Shown: piece after piece, positions 49,285 through 57,867 of the stretch
How the letters are laid out: each line of letters opens with the position of its first letter
Numbering within the stretch: position 1 is the stretch's first letter
NCBI GenBank assembly: GCA_045632265.1
Contig: JAZQWG010000027.1
Coordinates: 62,001-126,000, forward strand
DNA: 64,000 nt
Source of the DNA: Scatosoma sp045632265
Lineage (GTDB): Bacteria; Bacillota; Clostridia; Christensenellales; Borkfalkiaceae
Direction: 5' to 3'
Program-made: the position numbers and the translations under genes
The notes under the pieces: model-generated
The model's input: only the letters and a program-made list of their open reading frames with translations
What the model was told of the DNA's origin: nothing
Databases searched by the model: none

Positions 49285-51201
49285 TTATTTCAAGTTGTCC
49301 ATTGCGTAGTTGAACAACGCAATCATGCCTCTATCGCCAAAGATGCCTTGCGCGCCTTCCGTGGGGTGATATACAAGGGGCGACAAACGGAATTGCGTTT
49401 CTTCGCTTATACCGTATTCCACGCCTTGATATTCGACAACGGGGCCGTCGTACACGAAGGTGTGAAGCGTGCCATCAGGAGCGCCGCAATAATTCCAGCA
49501 ATACGCCCACAAGAAGCCGTCTGCTTCTATATGCTTGATGGCATGATATTCTTCAATCACCTTTTGGCATACCGAACGAAGAACTTCGTAATAATATTCT
49601 TCGTACATTGCTTTGAGTACGTCTTTGGAATTACACTTGGCAATTTCCTTATGCGCGCTCGTCAAAATGTTGGGTGTACGCAAAGGTTTGGGTACCCACC
49701 ATCTATAATCGAACGTTTCGCCGTCGATGCCGTCAAGCCCCATGTTAAAGTATTCTTCGCCGTTCGTGCCCGTTTCTGGATTGATATGAACGTACGTAAT
49801 CGTCACGTCGGGACGGGTGTCGCCGTTTTTATCTTGTTCGGGGAAGTTCTGCACAGCTTCATCAAGATAGAGAATCGAATACCAGCTTTCCGCCATCGAT
49901 TTAAGGCTGGCTTCAATGTCTTCTTTGTACGTATCGAGCACTTCCGCATTAAGCGATGCGTAATACTTGTTGTAAATCGTCGTTGCGTTGGCAATATCCG
50001 TCGCCGTATTGATTGCCGTCACCGCTTTTTGATATTCGCGCGCAACGAACATATATTTCGTAGAATCGTTGTACGTCTTGGTCACTTTTTCGATATAGCT
50101 CGTCGTCAAGCCGGTGATGTGTTCTTCGTAGAATTCCACTTGCACCAAGTTATCGAATTGTGCTTTTGCATACGTCTTATATTCTTCAAGCGAGCAAGGC
50201 GGGATAGAAATTCCGTCAATCGCCGCATTTTCCTTCAAGCACATAAAACCAACGTTTCTATTGCCTTCTACGTACACGTCCGCCGTCACAAGCGCCGCGC
50301 CGTTGATGGAAAGCACCACCTTCGTTTCACGGGGGTCTGCGTTTACCACTTGCAAGTTTGCCGAAAGCACGTATTGCGTATCTTCGCTGTAATTTTCAAT
50401 CGCCGCTTCGCCGATAAGTGTTTCTTCACCCATATTATAGGAAATGATGGAAGCCTTGCCGTCCTTCACGCCCGCATAGATATAGGAAGCCTTGCTAAGG
50501 TCGCCCACCGTCGTGCCGTACACGCCAAGTGCCAAACCAGCATCACCCTTGATGTTCGCTTTCACTTCGCCTGCGTTGAGTACGCTGTTTTTCGCCACCA
50601 CAAAAGAGTTTGCTTCAAGCGCTTTATAACCGCTGCCCTCTAAAAGAAGTTTGCCCGTTTCAAGCGAATAATCGTTTTCACTTTCCCCTTGCAACAACAG
50701 CGCTTTTTCTCTCGTGAAAGATACATTTTCTTCGCCGATTGCAAAGTCGTCTTCAATAATGCTGAAAGGCGACATTTTGAACGTACCAACGGGAACGTTG
50801 GAAAGGCAAATTGCGTATTCGCCCGCCGTAAGGTTTGCGCTGTTGATGAAATAGTAGCCAAAACCTTCTACGTAAACGCCCGCCATACGGGGGGCATTGC
50901 CTACGGACAAACCAACCACTACCTTGCCGTCGATGATTTGCACTCTACCAAGGAAGGAAACGTCCGTTTTACCCGTGCCCGTGTTGCCGAAAATGGAATA
51001 CACCTTTTCGGGCGTTTCCGCTTTCGCAAATTCTACCACCGTCGCATCAAGCGTTTTTCCACCGTACGCAACCGTCGTATTTTGTGCGCCTTGGGAAACG
51101 GGGAAGTCGATATATTCAACTTCCTCTTCCTTACAGCCCACAGCCGCAAAGGCGAAGGTAAGCGCAAGCGCACAAACTAATAATTTCTTACATTTAGCCA
51201 T
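49285..51201 (-). CDS. Lipoprotein with LamG/DUF1080-like and helical domains, unknown function
   Basis: 638 aa. Lipobox AAVGC (Cys ~23). Residues ~30-330 are beta-rich, with a segment (FVVAKNSVLNAGEVKANIKG, LGVYGTTVGDLSKASYIYAG) like LamG or 3-keto-disaccharide hydrolase-type sandwiches. Residues ~335-638 are helical with YRWWVPKPLRTPN and Trp/Tyr-rich loops (FLWAYCWNYCGAPDG). A recognisably similar domain pair, including RWW[IV]P, occurs in the partial gene at the right edge. No catalytic signature was recognised. AAGGAGGAGAAGGTAA precedes the ATG. It follows the discoidin enzyme gene by 14 bp. Confidence 0.75.
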   Translation of the reverse strand: MAKCKKLLVCALALTFAFAAVGCKEEEVEYIDFPVSQGAQNTTVAYGGKTLDATVVEFAKAETPEKVYSIFGNTGTGKTDVSFLGRVQIIDGKVVVGLSVGNAPRMAGVYVEGFGYYFINSANLTAGEYAICLSNVPVGTFKMSPFSIIEDDFAIGEENVSFTREKALLLQGESENDYSLETGKLLLEGSGYKALEANSFVVAKNSVLNAGEVKANIKGDAGLALGVYGTTVGDLSKASYIYAGVKDGKASIISYNMGEETLIGEAAIENYSEDTQYVLSANLQVVNADPRETKVVLSINGAALVTADVYVEGNRNVGFMCLKENAAIDGISIPPCSLEEYKTYAKAQFDNLVQVEFYEEHITGLTTSYIEKVTKTYNDSTKYMFVAREYQKAVTAINTATDIANATTIYNKYYASLNAEVLDTYKEDIEASLKSMAESWYSILYLDEAVQNFPEQDKNGDTRPDVTITYVHINPETGTNGEEYFNMGLDGIDGETFDYRWWVPKPLRTPNILTSAHKEIAKCNSKDVLKAMYEEYYYEVLRSVCQKVIEEYHAIKHIEADGFLWAYCWNYCGAPDGTLHTFVYDGPVVEYQGVEYGISEETQFRLSPLVYHPTEGAQGIFGDRGMIALFNYAMDNLK

Positions 51202-51215
51202 TTACCTTCTCCTCC

Positions 51216-54200
51216 TTATTTCATTTCGCAGCCCATTACTTTGAAATCTTGCAATTTCACCGTTTCGCTTCCCGCATACACGGTCAAGCGTACGTATCTA
51301 CAATTTACTACGTCCGTATGCACGTAAACGGAACGAACTTCCGCATCTACGATAGCATAATCGTGGAATACGCCGTCTTCCCCTGCAATTTCAATCTTGT
51401 AAGAATGAGCGGCCGGCAAAGGATAGCCCTCTTGCTCGCGATCTTCCACGGGTTTGTAATCGTCTTGGAAAGTCCATTCGTTTTCAAACATCAAGGCAAA
51501 TTGCGCAATCGCCTTCACTTCACGCATATCCACAACCAAGGTTTGCGTGCCCGTCACTTCCCAAGCCGTGTCGTAGTTGGTTGCATACGCATAGCTGCCA
51601 TCCACGTAGCGGTCAACGCAAGCAGCCACGTTGCCGTCGCCCGTCACGTCTGCGCTATAACTGAACGTGTTGTAATATTCGGGAATACCAAATATGGAAA
51701 TTTCGCTAATTTTTTCATTGCCCGTGGAAACGAACTTAACGTATCTTGCAATCTTACGGCAAGCGAGCGTTGCTCTCGTCGTGCCTGCAAAATCCAAATC
51801 GCCAAGTTCTTCGTACGTCTTGCCGTCCGTAGAAAGGTACACTTTCAATTTTGCGTTCGTGTTTGCCACGCTCGTCAACGTGATGTCGGTGAAACCGCAA
51901 ATTTCGTTCAAATCAACGATCATATAGGACGAGCAGGTTGCCCAGTAGGTGGACAAATCGCCGTCAACCGCCTTTTCGGGCGAGAAGTTGAAGTTTTCCA
52001 CTTTGCTTCTATCGCAGCTTGTCAATTTATACGTTGCCAAGTTGTATCTTCTATCCGCTTCAAACACAGCTTTCGCCAAAGCGGAATTTCTATTTTCGTC
52101 AAGTTTGTCGTACACGTACATCAATTGATAACCGCACCAACCGATGTTGGACGTGTGCGCAGCACCTCTAATACCGCCGTCGAAGAAGGTGGTGTCACCC
52201 GTCGTGTTGCCGACGAATTCGTTAATGAAGCCGTCGCCCGAAGAGTTAAGCGGATCGTCCATCAAACCAACCTTATCCCCCATGTTTACGTACAAGGAAG
52301 AGTTGTAAACAAGTCTTTGTGCGAAATCAAGGTAATGGCTGTCGCCCGTGATAAGATAAAGCTTTTCAAAATCGATTGCCGACGATACCGTAGGACAGTC
52401 TAAAATGAAGTGCTTGGTATTGTTGAAGTTATACCCGTACGCCAAGAATCTTTCATTGCCGATGAAGGACGAGTTGTACGCTTGCGAGCCGTCGTCGCCG
52501 TACAAGTTCAAGTTCATCGGGGAAAGCATATTGAACGTTTCAAGCCACGTTGCGCAGTTTTTCGCAAGGTCGAGATAACGAGTTGCGCCCGTCACTTCGT
52601 ATGCGTTCAAGTAGGCGTTCAAAATAATCATTGCGTCTTCCGCAACGCCGATGTATGCGTTAAGGTCGTTGTGTTCAACCGAGCCAAAGTACCCGTCGAA
52701 GAATCTATTTTCTTCCGCAACCTTATCCAAAAGACGGATTGCCGTTTGCGAATAGTCGATATTAAATTCTTCCGAGTATTTCCAAAGCTTGGTGTAGAAG
52801 ATAAGACCCATTACGTCCGTTTCGTTCTTATACTTTTCAGCCCTTTCAATAATGTAGTTCTTCAAATAGTTTTGGCTCAATACGCCCGAGTGGTTGATAT
52901 TGTTTGCCTTGAAGAAATCGTACAAATCAAGCACTACCGCAAACCCTTCATAGCGAGTTCTATAATAGATAGGCTTTAATTCTGCGCCCGCACCCCAGAA
53001 GATATTTTCGTCCAGCTTATCGGTGGAAATTTGGTCTTCCAACACCGCAATCGCTTGATTGATATACGTTTGGTTGTTATTACGCAAACCAGCCTTGTAC
53101 ATCAAAAACGCAATGTCCGCATTTCTATACAAGAAACCGCTGTTGGGCTGATAGTCTTCCGCGTTCGTCATGTACATGGGTACTTTCCAAACCTTGCTAA
53201 CCGAATAAGAACGTTTCATCGATTCGAGAAGAGCGTTGTAAACCGCTTCTTGGTCGTATCTCTTATCGGTGATTGCAAGCGAATCGTAAGCATTACGCCA
53301 AGAGCTTTCTACCATCGAATAGAAATCGTCTTCTTCTTCAATCGTAAGCGAGAAGGAAATGGTACGCGTAAGGTTTTTCTCCACGGGCAAAAGTCGCCAA
53401 GCCGTGCCGCCGTCCGCCGAAAGAACTTCATGAGAAGGGAAGCAGAAGGACATTTTTACCAAGTTGTTAAGCGTGCTTTCGTCCAAATAATCGCCATAGA
53501 CGATACCCGTCACGGAAATCGCTTCGTGGATAACCATGCTGTCTTCCGAGTTGTTAATGATATCTTTTGTGTCTTCGTACGTCGTCACAAGTTGGGTGTG
53601 GGACGTATCCGTCAACGTGGTGACGTAGCCGTTTTTGAATTTGGACAACATAAGCGCCGACGTGTTGTTGGACGAAATTACGAATTCCCCCGTCGTGGAC
53701 GACAAAGGCGTTCTTGCGTTCGTCGTGATGAAGCTATGCGTGCCCGACACGTAGAATTGCGAAGGGTTGAACCAGTCGCTTTCCGAAATCGTTTCTTCGT
53801 TTTGCGTGAAGATGGGATATTCGGTTGCGAAACCTTCTTCTCCGCCAACGTTTGCAACGTCCATCGTTCTCGTCACGTCAACGCCCGTCTTCGTCACGTA
53901 GTAGTAGTCGGTCACTTGTACGACCGAGCCAAGAGGGCCCGTCACGCTTGCTTGCGCTTTGTACCCCCCTTCCACTTCTTGCACCGTGGAATAGTGCGCA
54001 TAGATAGTTTCGCCCGCGTTAGCGCCTTCGTTGAAACGTACGCCAACCGCGCCGTTAGCCGTTGCGAGAGATTCTCTGCCGTTTACCAAGCTAAATACGT
54101 ATCCGTTATCCGTTTGAACGAAACTCGCAGAAAAATCTTGAGGATCGTCCAAACCTTTTACAGAGTCAAACTTAAACAAGCCCATACTCCCGATAACGGA

Positions 54201-54266
54201 AACGGTGATAAACATTGCGAAAAAACATATTAAAAATATCAATTTGAAAATAGATGCTTTTTTCAT
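51216..54266 (-). CDS. Membrane-anchored helical-barrel glycosidase-like protein with two discoidin domains
   Basis: 1016 aa. An N-terminal uncleaved signal anchor (~8-30). A beta-sandwich (~40-320), then an (alpha/alpha)6-barrel-like region (~340-740) with YRNADIAFLMYKAGLRN, LAKNCATWLETFNML and a Gly/Trp-rich pocket (GGIRGAAHTSNIGWCGYQLM), reminiscent of polysaccharide lyases or GH88/GH105/GH127-type enzymes. Two C-terminal F5/8-type discoidin modules (~755-870 and ~885-1016), each with ...RYVKFVST / RYVRLTVY. The exact enzyme family is not identifiable by eye. AAAGGAGGTAATTAAC precedes the ATG. Confidence 0.78.
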   Translation of the reverse strand: MKKASIFKLIFLICFFAMFITVSVIGSMGLFKFDSVKGLDDPQDFSASFVQTDNGYVFSLVNGRESLATANGAVGVRFNEGANAGETIYAHYSTVQEVEGGYKAQASVTGPLGSVVQVTDYYYVTKTGVDVTRTMDVANVGGEEGFATEYPIFTQNEETISESDWFNPSQFYVSGTHSFITTNARTPLSSTTGEFVISSNNTSALMLSKFKNGYVTTLTDTSHTQLVTTYEDTKDIINNSEDSMVIHEAISVTGIVYGDYLDESTLNNLVKMSFCFPSHEVLSADGGTAWRLLPVEKNLTRTISFSLTIEEEDDFYSMVESSWRNAYDSLAITDKRYDQEAVYNALLESMKRSYSVSKVWKVPMYMTNAEDYQPNSGFLYRNADIAFLMYKAGLRNNNQTYINQAIAVLEDQISTDKLDENIFWGAGAELKPIYYRTRYEGFAVVLDLYDFFKANNINHSGVLSQNYLKNYIIERAEKYKNETDVMGLIFYTKLWKYSEEFNIDYSQTAIRLLDKVAEENRFFDGYFGSVEHNDLNAYIGVAEDAMIILNAYLNAYEVTGATRYLDLAKNCATWLETFNMLSPMNLNLYGDDGSQAYNSSFIGNERFLAYGYNFNNTKHFILDCPTVSSAIDFEKLYLITGDSHYLDFAQRLVYNSSLYVNMGDKVGLMDDPLNSSGDGFINEFVGNTTGDTTFFDGGIRGAAHTSNIGWCGYQLMYVYDKLDENRNSALAKAVFEADRRYNLATYKLTSCDRSKVENFNFSPEKAVDGDLSTYWATCSSYMIVDLNEICGFTDITLTSVANTNAKLKVYLSTDGKTYEELGDLDFAGTTRATLACRKIARYVKFVSTGNEKISEISIFGIPEYYNTFSYSADVTGDGNVAACVDRYVDGSYAYATNYDTAWEVTGTQTLVVDMREVKAIAQFALMFENEWTFQDDYKPVEDREQEGYPLPAAHSYKIEIAGEDGVFHDYAIVDAEVRSVYVHTDVVNCRYVRLTVYAGSETVKLQDFKVMGCEMK

Positions 54267-54297
54267 GTTAATTACCTCCTTTCTTGTTTAAGTTTTC

Positions 54298-55899
54298 TTA
54301 AATGCCGTAGAAATTGTTGTAAGCCTTTTGCAAAATGCCCATGTATTCGTCCATACGATAGTTTGCAAGCGAAGCCTTAAACGCTTCAAAACTGCTTTGC
54401 GTGATACCGTCGTTGATAGCGTTTGCCATGAATTCCGCAACGTGCTTATTGATGTTGGTGGACAACAACGAGAACGTTCTCAAATCGTCCTTGCCGATGT
54501 AAACCATAGGATAGCTGATTTTGCCTTTCGCCATTTGTCTATTTCTGTGTTGGCGTACGTAGTCGGCATTGTTCGTCACTTCTTTATCGAAGAACTTTTC
54601 GTCAACTGCGTAAGGCATACCGTCGCCCGGTTGTACAATCGTGTCTTTCATTCTTTCGGAATATTCCGCTGCACTAATCGTCGAACGCCATTGCGTTTTC
54701 GTCTTGTCAACCCATTCCCATTCTTGACCTTCCTGACCGTTAATAGCCCAAATCCAGTACGGTTGCGTGGTGTCGTAAAGAATATCAATCCACTTGATTG
54801 CAAGTTCGGGATATTGACAGGTGGAAGAAATTGCAAAGCAACCTCTTTCAACGGGGTTCATTGCCGACCAGAAAGCCGTGTCGTGCATTTCGCTCGTAAG
54901 CGGGTCTAACGTCACGAATTGTTTCAAGCGCTTTGCGCCCGATACGTACAAGGGCGATGCGGACATGTACATGCCGTAAACGTCGCTTTGTGCGTACGAA
55001 TAACGTTTGGATTCGGTAAACGTGTTCCAGTCGGGGTTGATAAGTCCTTCTTCAAAGAACTTGTTAAGCCATTGCATTGCGTTGTAGAATTCGTCTTTTG
55101 CAGGTCCAAATTCCACTACGTCGTTTGCGTTTGCTTGTACGAAGTATTGCGAGAAATCAAGCCCGAAGATAGGAAGCAAGTTGTAAAGTTCGGTAGGTCC
55201 GCAAATTACCAACGGGTAGGAATTTTTATCCGTGCACTTGTGTTCTTTGAACGCTTTAAGAACCGTATAAAGTTCTTGTACCGTGCTCGGCATACCCATA
55301 TCTACGTCTTCAAGCCATTTTTGGTTAATCCACCAGAAACCACGCATGATGCCGTCGTTAGGCGTATTCAAGTACATGGTGGGCAATGCGTAAATGTTGC
55401 CGTCGGGGGTGGTGATACAACGTCTAATGATAGGATTTTCGTCCAAAATTCTCTTGATATTAGGCGCGTATTGATCGATGAGTTTATTAAGCGAAATGAT
55501 TTGTTTGTTGGTGCCGTACGTAATTTCGTCTTGGCTTGTGAAGAACGCCTTGAAGAATACGTCAGGCATCGTTTCTTCGGAAGTGAAAGCAAGCGGTTTC
55601 TTTTGCTTGTACATACCTTCCAAGAATACGTTGTCAAAGTTGAAGTTTACACCCGTCACTTTGTTCATTCTCTTGAAGAATTTGTTGTTCGCCCAATCGG
55701 AACTGAGCGTAGAACTACAAGACGCCATCATCTTCAAGCTGATTTGGTCTCTATATTCTTCTTTCAAAATTTCGATATTGTCGCCCGTCAAAACGTGCGC
55801 GTTGGAATATTCTACGAATTCTTTCTTTGAATAGCCAAGCCCTGCACCCATCATAACTACACAGCAAAGGAAAATAATAAATGCTAATTTCGTTTTCAT
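54298..55899 (-). CDS. Carbohydrate ABC transporter solute-binding protein
   Basis: 533 aa family 1 binding protein. The hydrophobic N-terminus (LAFIIFLCCVVMMGAGLGYS) lacks a standard lipobox Cys, so it may be membrane-tethered by an uncleaved helix or released. Family features include DTTQPYWIWAINGQEGQEW, WKW-type aromatic clusters and a C-terminal helix pair. Paired with the LplBC-type permeases encoded directly upstream. AAGGAGGAAGAT precedes the ATG. It differs in length and lipidation from the binding protein at 5591-7474. Confidence 0.88.
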   Translation of the reverse strand: MKTKLAFIIFLCCVVMMGAGLGYSKKEFVEYSNAHVLTGDNIEILKEEYRDQISLKMMASCSSTLSSDWANNKFFKRMNKVTGVNFNFDNVFLEGMYKQKKPLAFTSEETMPDVFFKAFFTSQDEITYGTNKQIISLNKLIDQYAPNIKRILDENPIIRRCITTPDGNIYALPTMYLNTPNDGIMRGFWWINQKWLEDVDMGMPSTVQELYTVLKAFKEHKCTDKNSYPLVICGPTELYNLLPIFGLDFSQYFVQANANDVVEFGPAKDEFYNAMQWLNKFFEEGLINPDWNTFTESKRYSYAQSDVYGMYMSASPLYVSGAKRLKQFVTLDPLTSEMHDTAFWSAMNPVERGCFAISSTCQYPELAIKWIDILYDTTQPYWIWAINGQEGQEWEWVDKTKTQWRSTISAAEYSERMKDTIVQPGDGMPYAVDEKFFDKEVTNNADYVRQHRNRQMAKGKISYPMVYIGKDDLRTFSLLSTNINKHVAEFMANAINDGITQSSFEAFKASLANYRMDEYMGILQKAYNNFYGI

Positions 55900-55909
55900 A
55901 TCTTCCTCC

Positions 55910-56905
55910 TTAACCCTTAACCGAGCCTACCATGATGCCCTTGATGAAATATTGTTGCACCATAGGATATACGACGAGCATGGGAAGAGAAGCCACCACG
56001 ATAACGCCGTATTTCATCGATTCAACAACAAGCGCGTGTTCCAAGCTCAAACTGCCCGAACCACTTACGCTGCTTACGTCGTTTTCCATCAACAAGTTGT
56101 TAATAACGAGCTGCAAAGGATATTTGCTTTCGCTGTTCAAGAAGATAAGCGCGTCGAAGTAGGAATTCCATTTCCCTACGACGTTGTAAAGCGCGATAAC
56201 TGCGATAATGGGAACTGCAAGCGGGGTTGCAATGCTGACGAAGAATTTGAAATCGCCACAGCCGTCAATCAACGCCGCCTCAAAAATGTCTTTGGGCAAG
56301 CTGGTTGTGAAATACGTCTTAACCAAGATAATGTTGTACACGGAAACTGCCGACGGGATAATAAGCGCCCAAAGGGTGTCACGCATGTTCAACGTTTCGG
56401 TGATCAACATATAATACGGGATAAGCCCGCCGCCGAAGAACATCGTCACGGTGAATACCAAGATAAAGAATTTCTTTGCCTTGAAATCGTCACGGCTCAA
56501 TACGTAGCCCGCAAGCAAGGTGACGATAATACTGAGCACCGTGCCCACTACTACGATATAGATAGTGTTCAAAAAGCTTTGCCAAAGGGGTGCGTACGAG
56601 AGAATTCTCGCATAGCCTTCAAAGGAAAAGGACGTGGGGAAAAGCCACATCTTGCCCGAAAGCACGTCCGTAGGCTTGGTCATCGAAGCGCTGATAACGT
56701 AGATCAACGGATAGATGAAGATGATAAACGCAAGCGTCAAGATGGAATAGTTTACGATATCAAACGTCACGTCCGATTTCGATTTTTTCATCTTGTTGCG
56801 AATTTTTTGTTTCTTTTCGGGATTTTGGGGCGCAGGTTGTTGCACTTCAACCGCCGCAACTTCCGTTTGGGGAACGTCTTGTAAATTCATGTTTTCCATA
56901 TCCAT
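55910..56905 (-). CDS. Carbohydrate ABC transporter permease, LplC type
   Basis: 331 aa from the ATG after AAGGAGGGGAATT. It has an extra ~45-residue Pro/Gln/Lys-rich cytoplasmic N-terminus, then six transmembrane helices. The EAA loop is FEAALIDGCGDFKFFVSIAT, and the C-terminus KGIMVGSVKG is typical. Partner of the 56917-57852 permease. No ATPase is adjacent, so a shared MsmK-type ATPase is likely. Confidence 0.93.
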   Translation of the reverse strand: MDMENMNLQDVPQTEVAAVEVQQPAPQNPEKKQKIRNKMKKSKSDVTFDIVNYSILTLAFIIFIYPLIYVISASMTKPTDVLSGKMWLFPTSFSFEGYARILSYAPLWQSFLNTIYIVVVGTVLSIIVTLLAGYVLSRDDFKAKKFFILVFTVTMFFGGGLIPYYMLITETLNMRDTLWALIIPSAVSVYNIILVKTYFTTSLPKDIFEAALIDGCGDFKFFVSIATPLAVPIIAVIALYNVVGKWNSYFDALIFLNSESKYPLQLVINNLLMENDVSSVSGSGSLSLEHALVVESMKYGVIVVASLPMLVVYPMVQQYFIKGIMVGSVKG

Positions 56906-56916
56906 AATTCCCCTCC

Positions 56917-57852
56917 TTACCACAAGCTGTAGCCGTTCGTCTTTTTAGCAACCGTGTTTACGATAACCAAGAAGATGAAGTTTACAAGCGAGTTGAACAA
57001 ACCAACCGCAGTACCCAAGCCGTAGTCTTGCGAGATAATACCCATCTTGTACACGTACGTCGCGATAACTTCGGACGAGGACATGTTCAAGTCGTTTTGC
57101 ATAAGGTACGTCTTTTCAAAACCAACCGACAAGATATTACCAACGGAAAGAATCAAAAGTACCATCGTCGTAGGCGCAATGCTGGGCAAATCGATATAGA
57201 CGATTTTCTTAAACTTGCTTGCGCCGTCCAAGTCCGCCGCTTCGTACAAGGAAATGTCAACCGAGGAAAGCGTTGCAATATAAATAATACTGCTCCAACC
57301 AAGCGATTGCCACAAGCCGCTCAATACGTAAATCGTTTTGAACGCGCCCGCTTCACTCATGAAGTCCTTTGCCGGCAAGCCAAGCCCTTCAAGCAATTTA
57401 TTGAACACACCCGTTCTCAAATCCAAGAAAGAGTTAAGCATTGCAACGATAACTACCACCGAGATAAAGTACGGTGCGTAAGAAACCATTTGCAACGTTT
57501 TCTTGTACGCCTTATTCCCTACGCTGTTCAAGCCAAGCGCAAAGAGAATGGGAAGGGGGAAACCTACCACGAGCGAATACAAGCTGATAGAGAAGGTGTT
57601 CCACAAAATTTCACCAAACGCCTTGTTTCCAAAGAAATAGGTGAAGTTGTCAAACATAACAATCGGGCTATCCCAAATCCCCAAATAGGGGTCGTATCTT
57701 TGGAATGCCATTACGATACCGTACATGGGTATGTACGCAAAGAGCGTCACGATAAGAAACGCTGGAAGAATCATGAGATAAAGCGCGTAATGTCTTCTCA
57801 ATTCTTCTTTCAACGAAAATTTCGCTTTCGGTTTTACAAGCTTTTTCGTCAT
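56917..57852 (-). CDS. Carbohydrate ABC transporter permease, LplB type
   Basis: 311 aa from the ATG after GGAGTTGGCT; a TTG two codons upstream lies within the ribosome site. Six transmembrane segments. EAA loop YEAADLDGASKFKKIVYIDL (~190-210). Start region RHYALYLMILPAFLIVTLFA matches LplB. It is 15 bp after GH42 and 11 bp before the LplC-type gene. Confidence 0.93.
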   Translation of the reverse strand: MTKKLVKPKAKFSLKEELRRHYALYLMILPAFLIVTLFAYIPMYGIVMAFQRYDPYLGIWDSPIVMFDNFTYFFGNKAFGEILWNTFSISLYSLVVGFPLPILFALGLNSVGNKAYKKTLQMVSYAPYFISVVVIVAMLNSFLDLRTGVFNKLLEGLGLPAKDFMSEAGAFKTIYVLSGLWQSLGWSSIIYIATLSSVDISLYEAADLDGASKFKKIVYIDLPSIAPTTMVLLILSVGNILSVGFEKTYLMQNDLNMSSSEVIATYVYKMGIISQDYGLGTAVGLFNSLVNFIFLVIVNTVAKKTNGYSLW

Positions 57853-57867
57853 AGCCAACTCCTTTCT

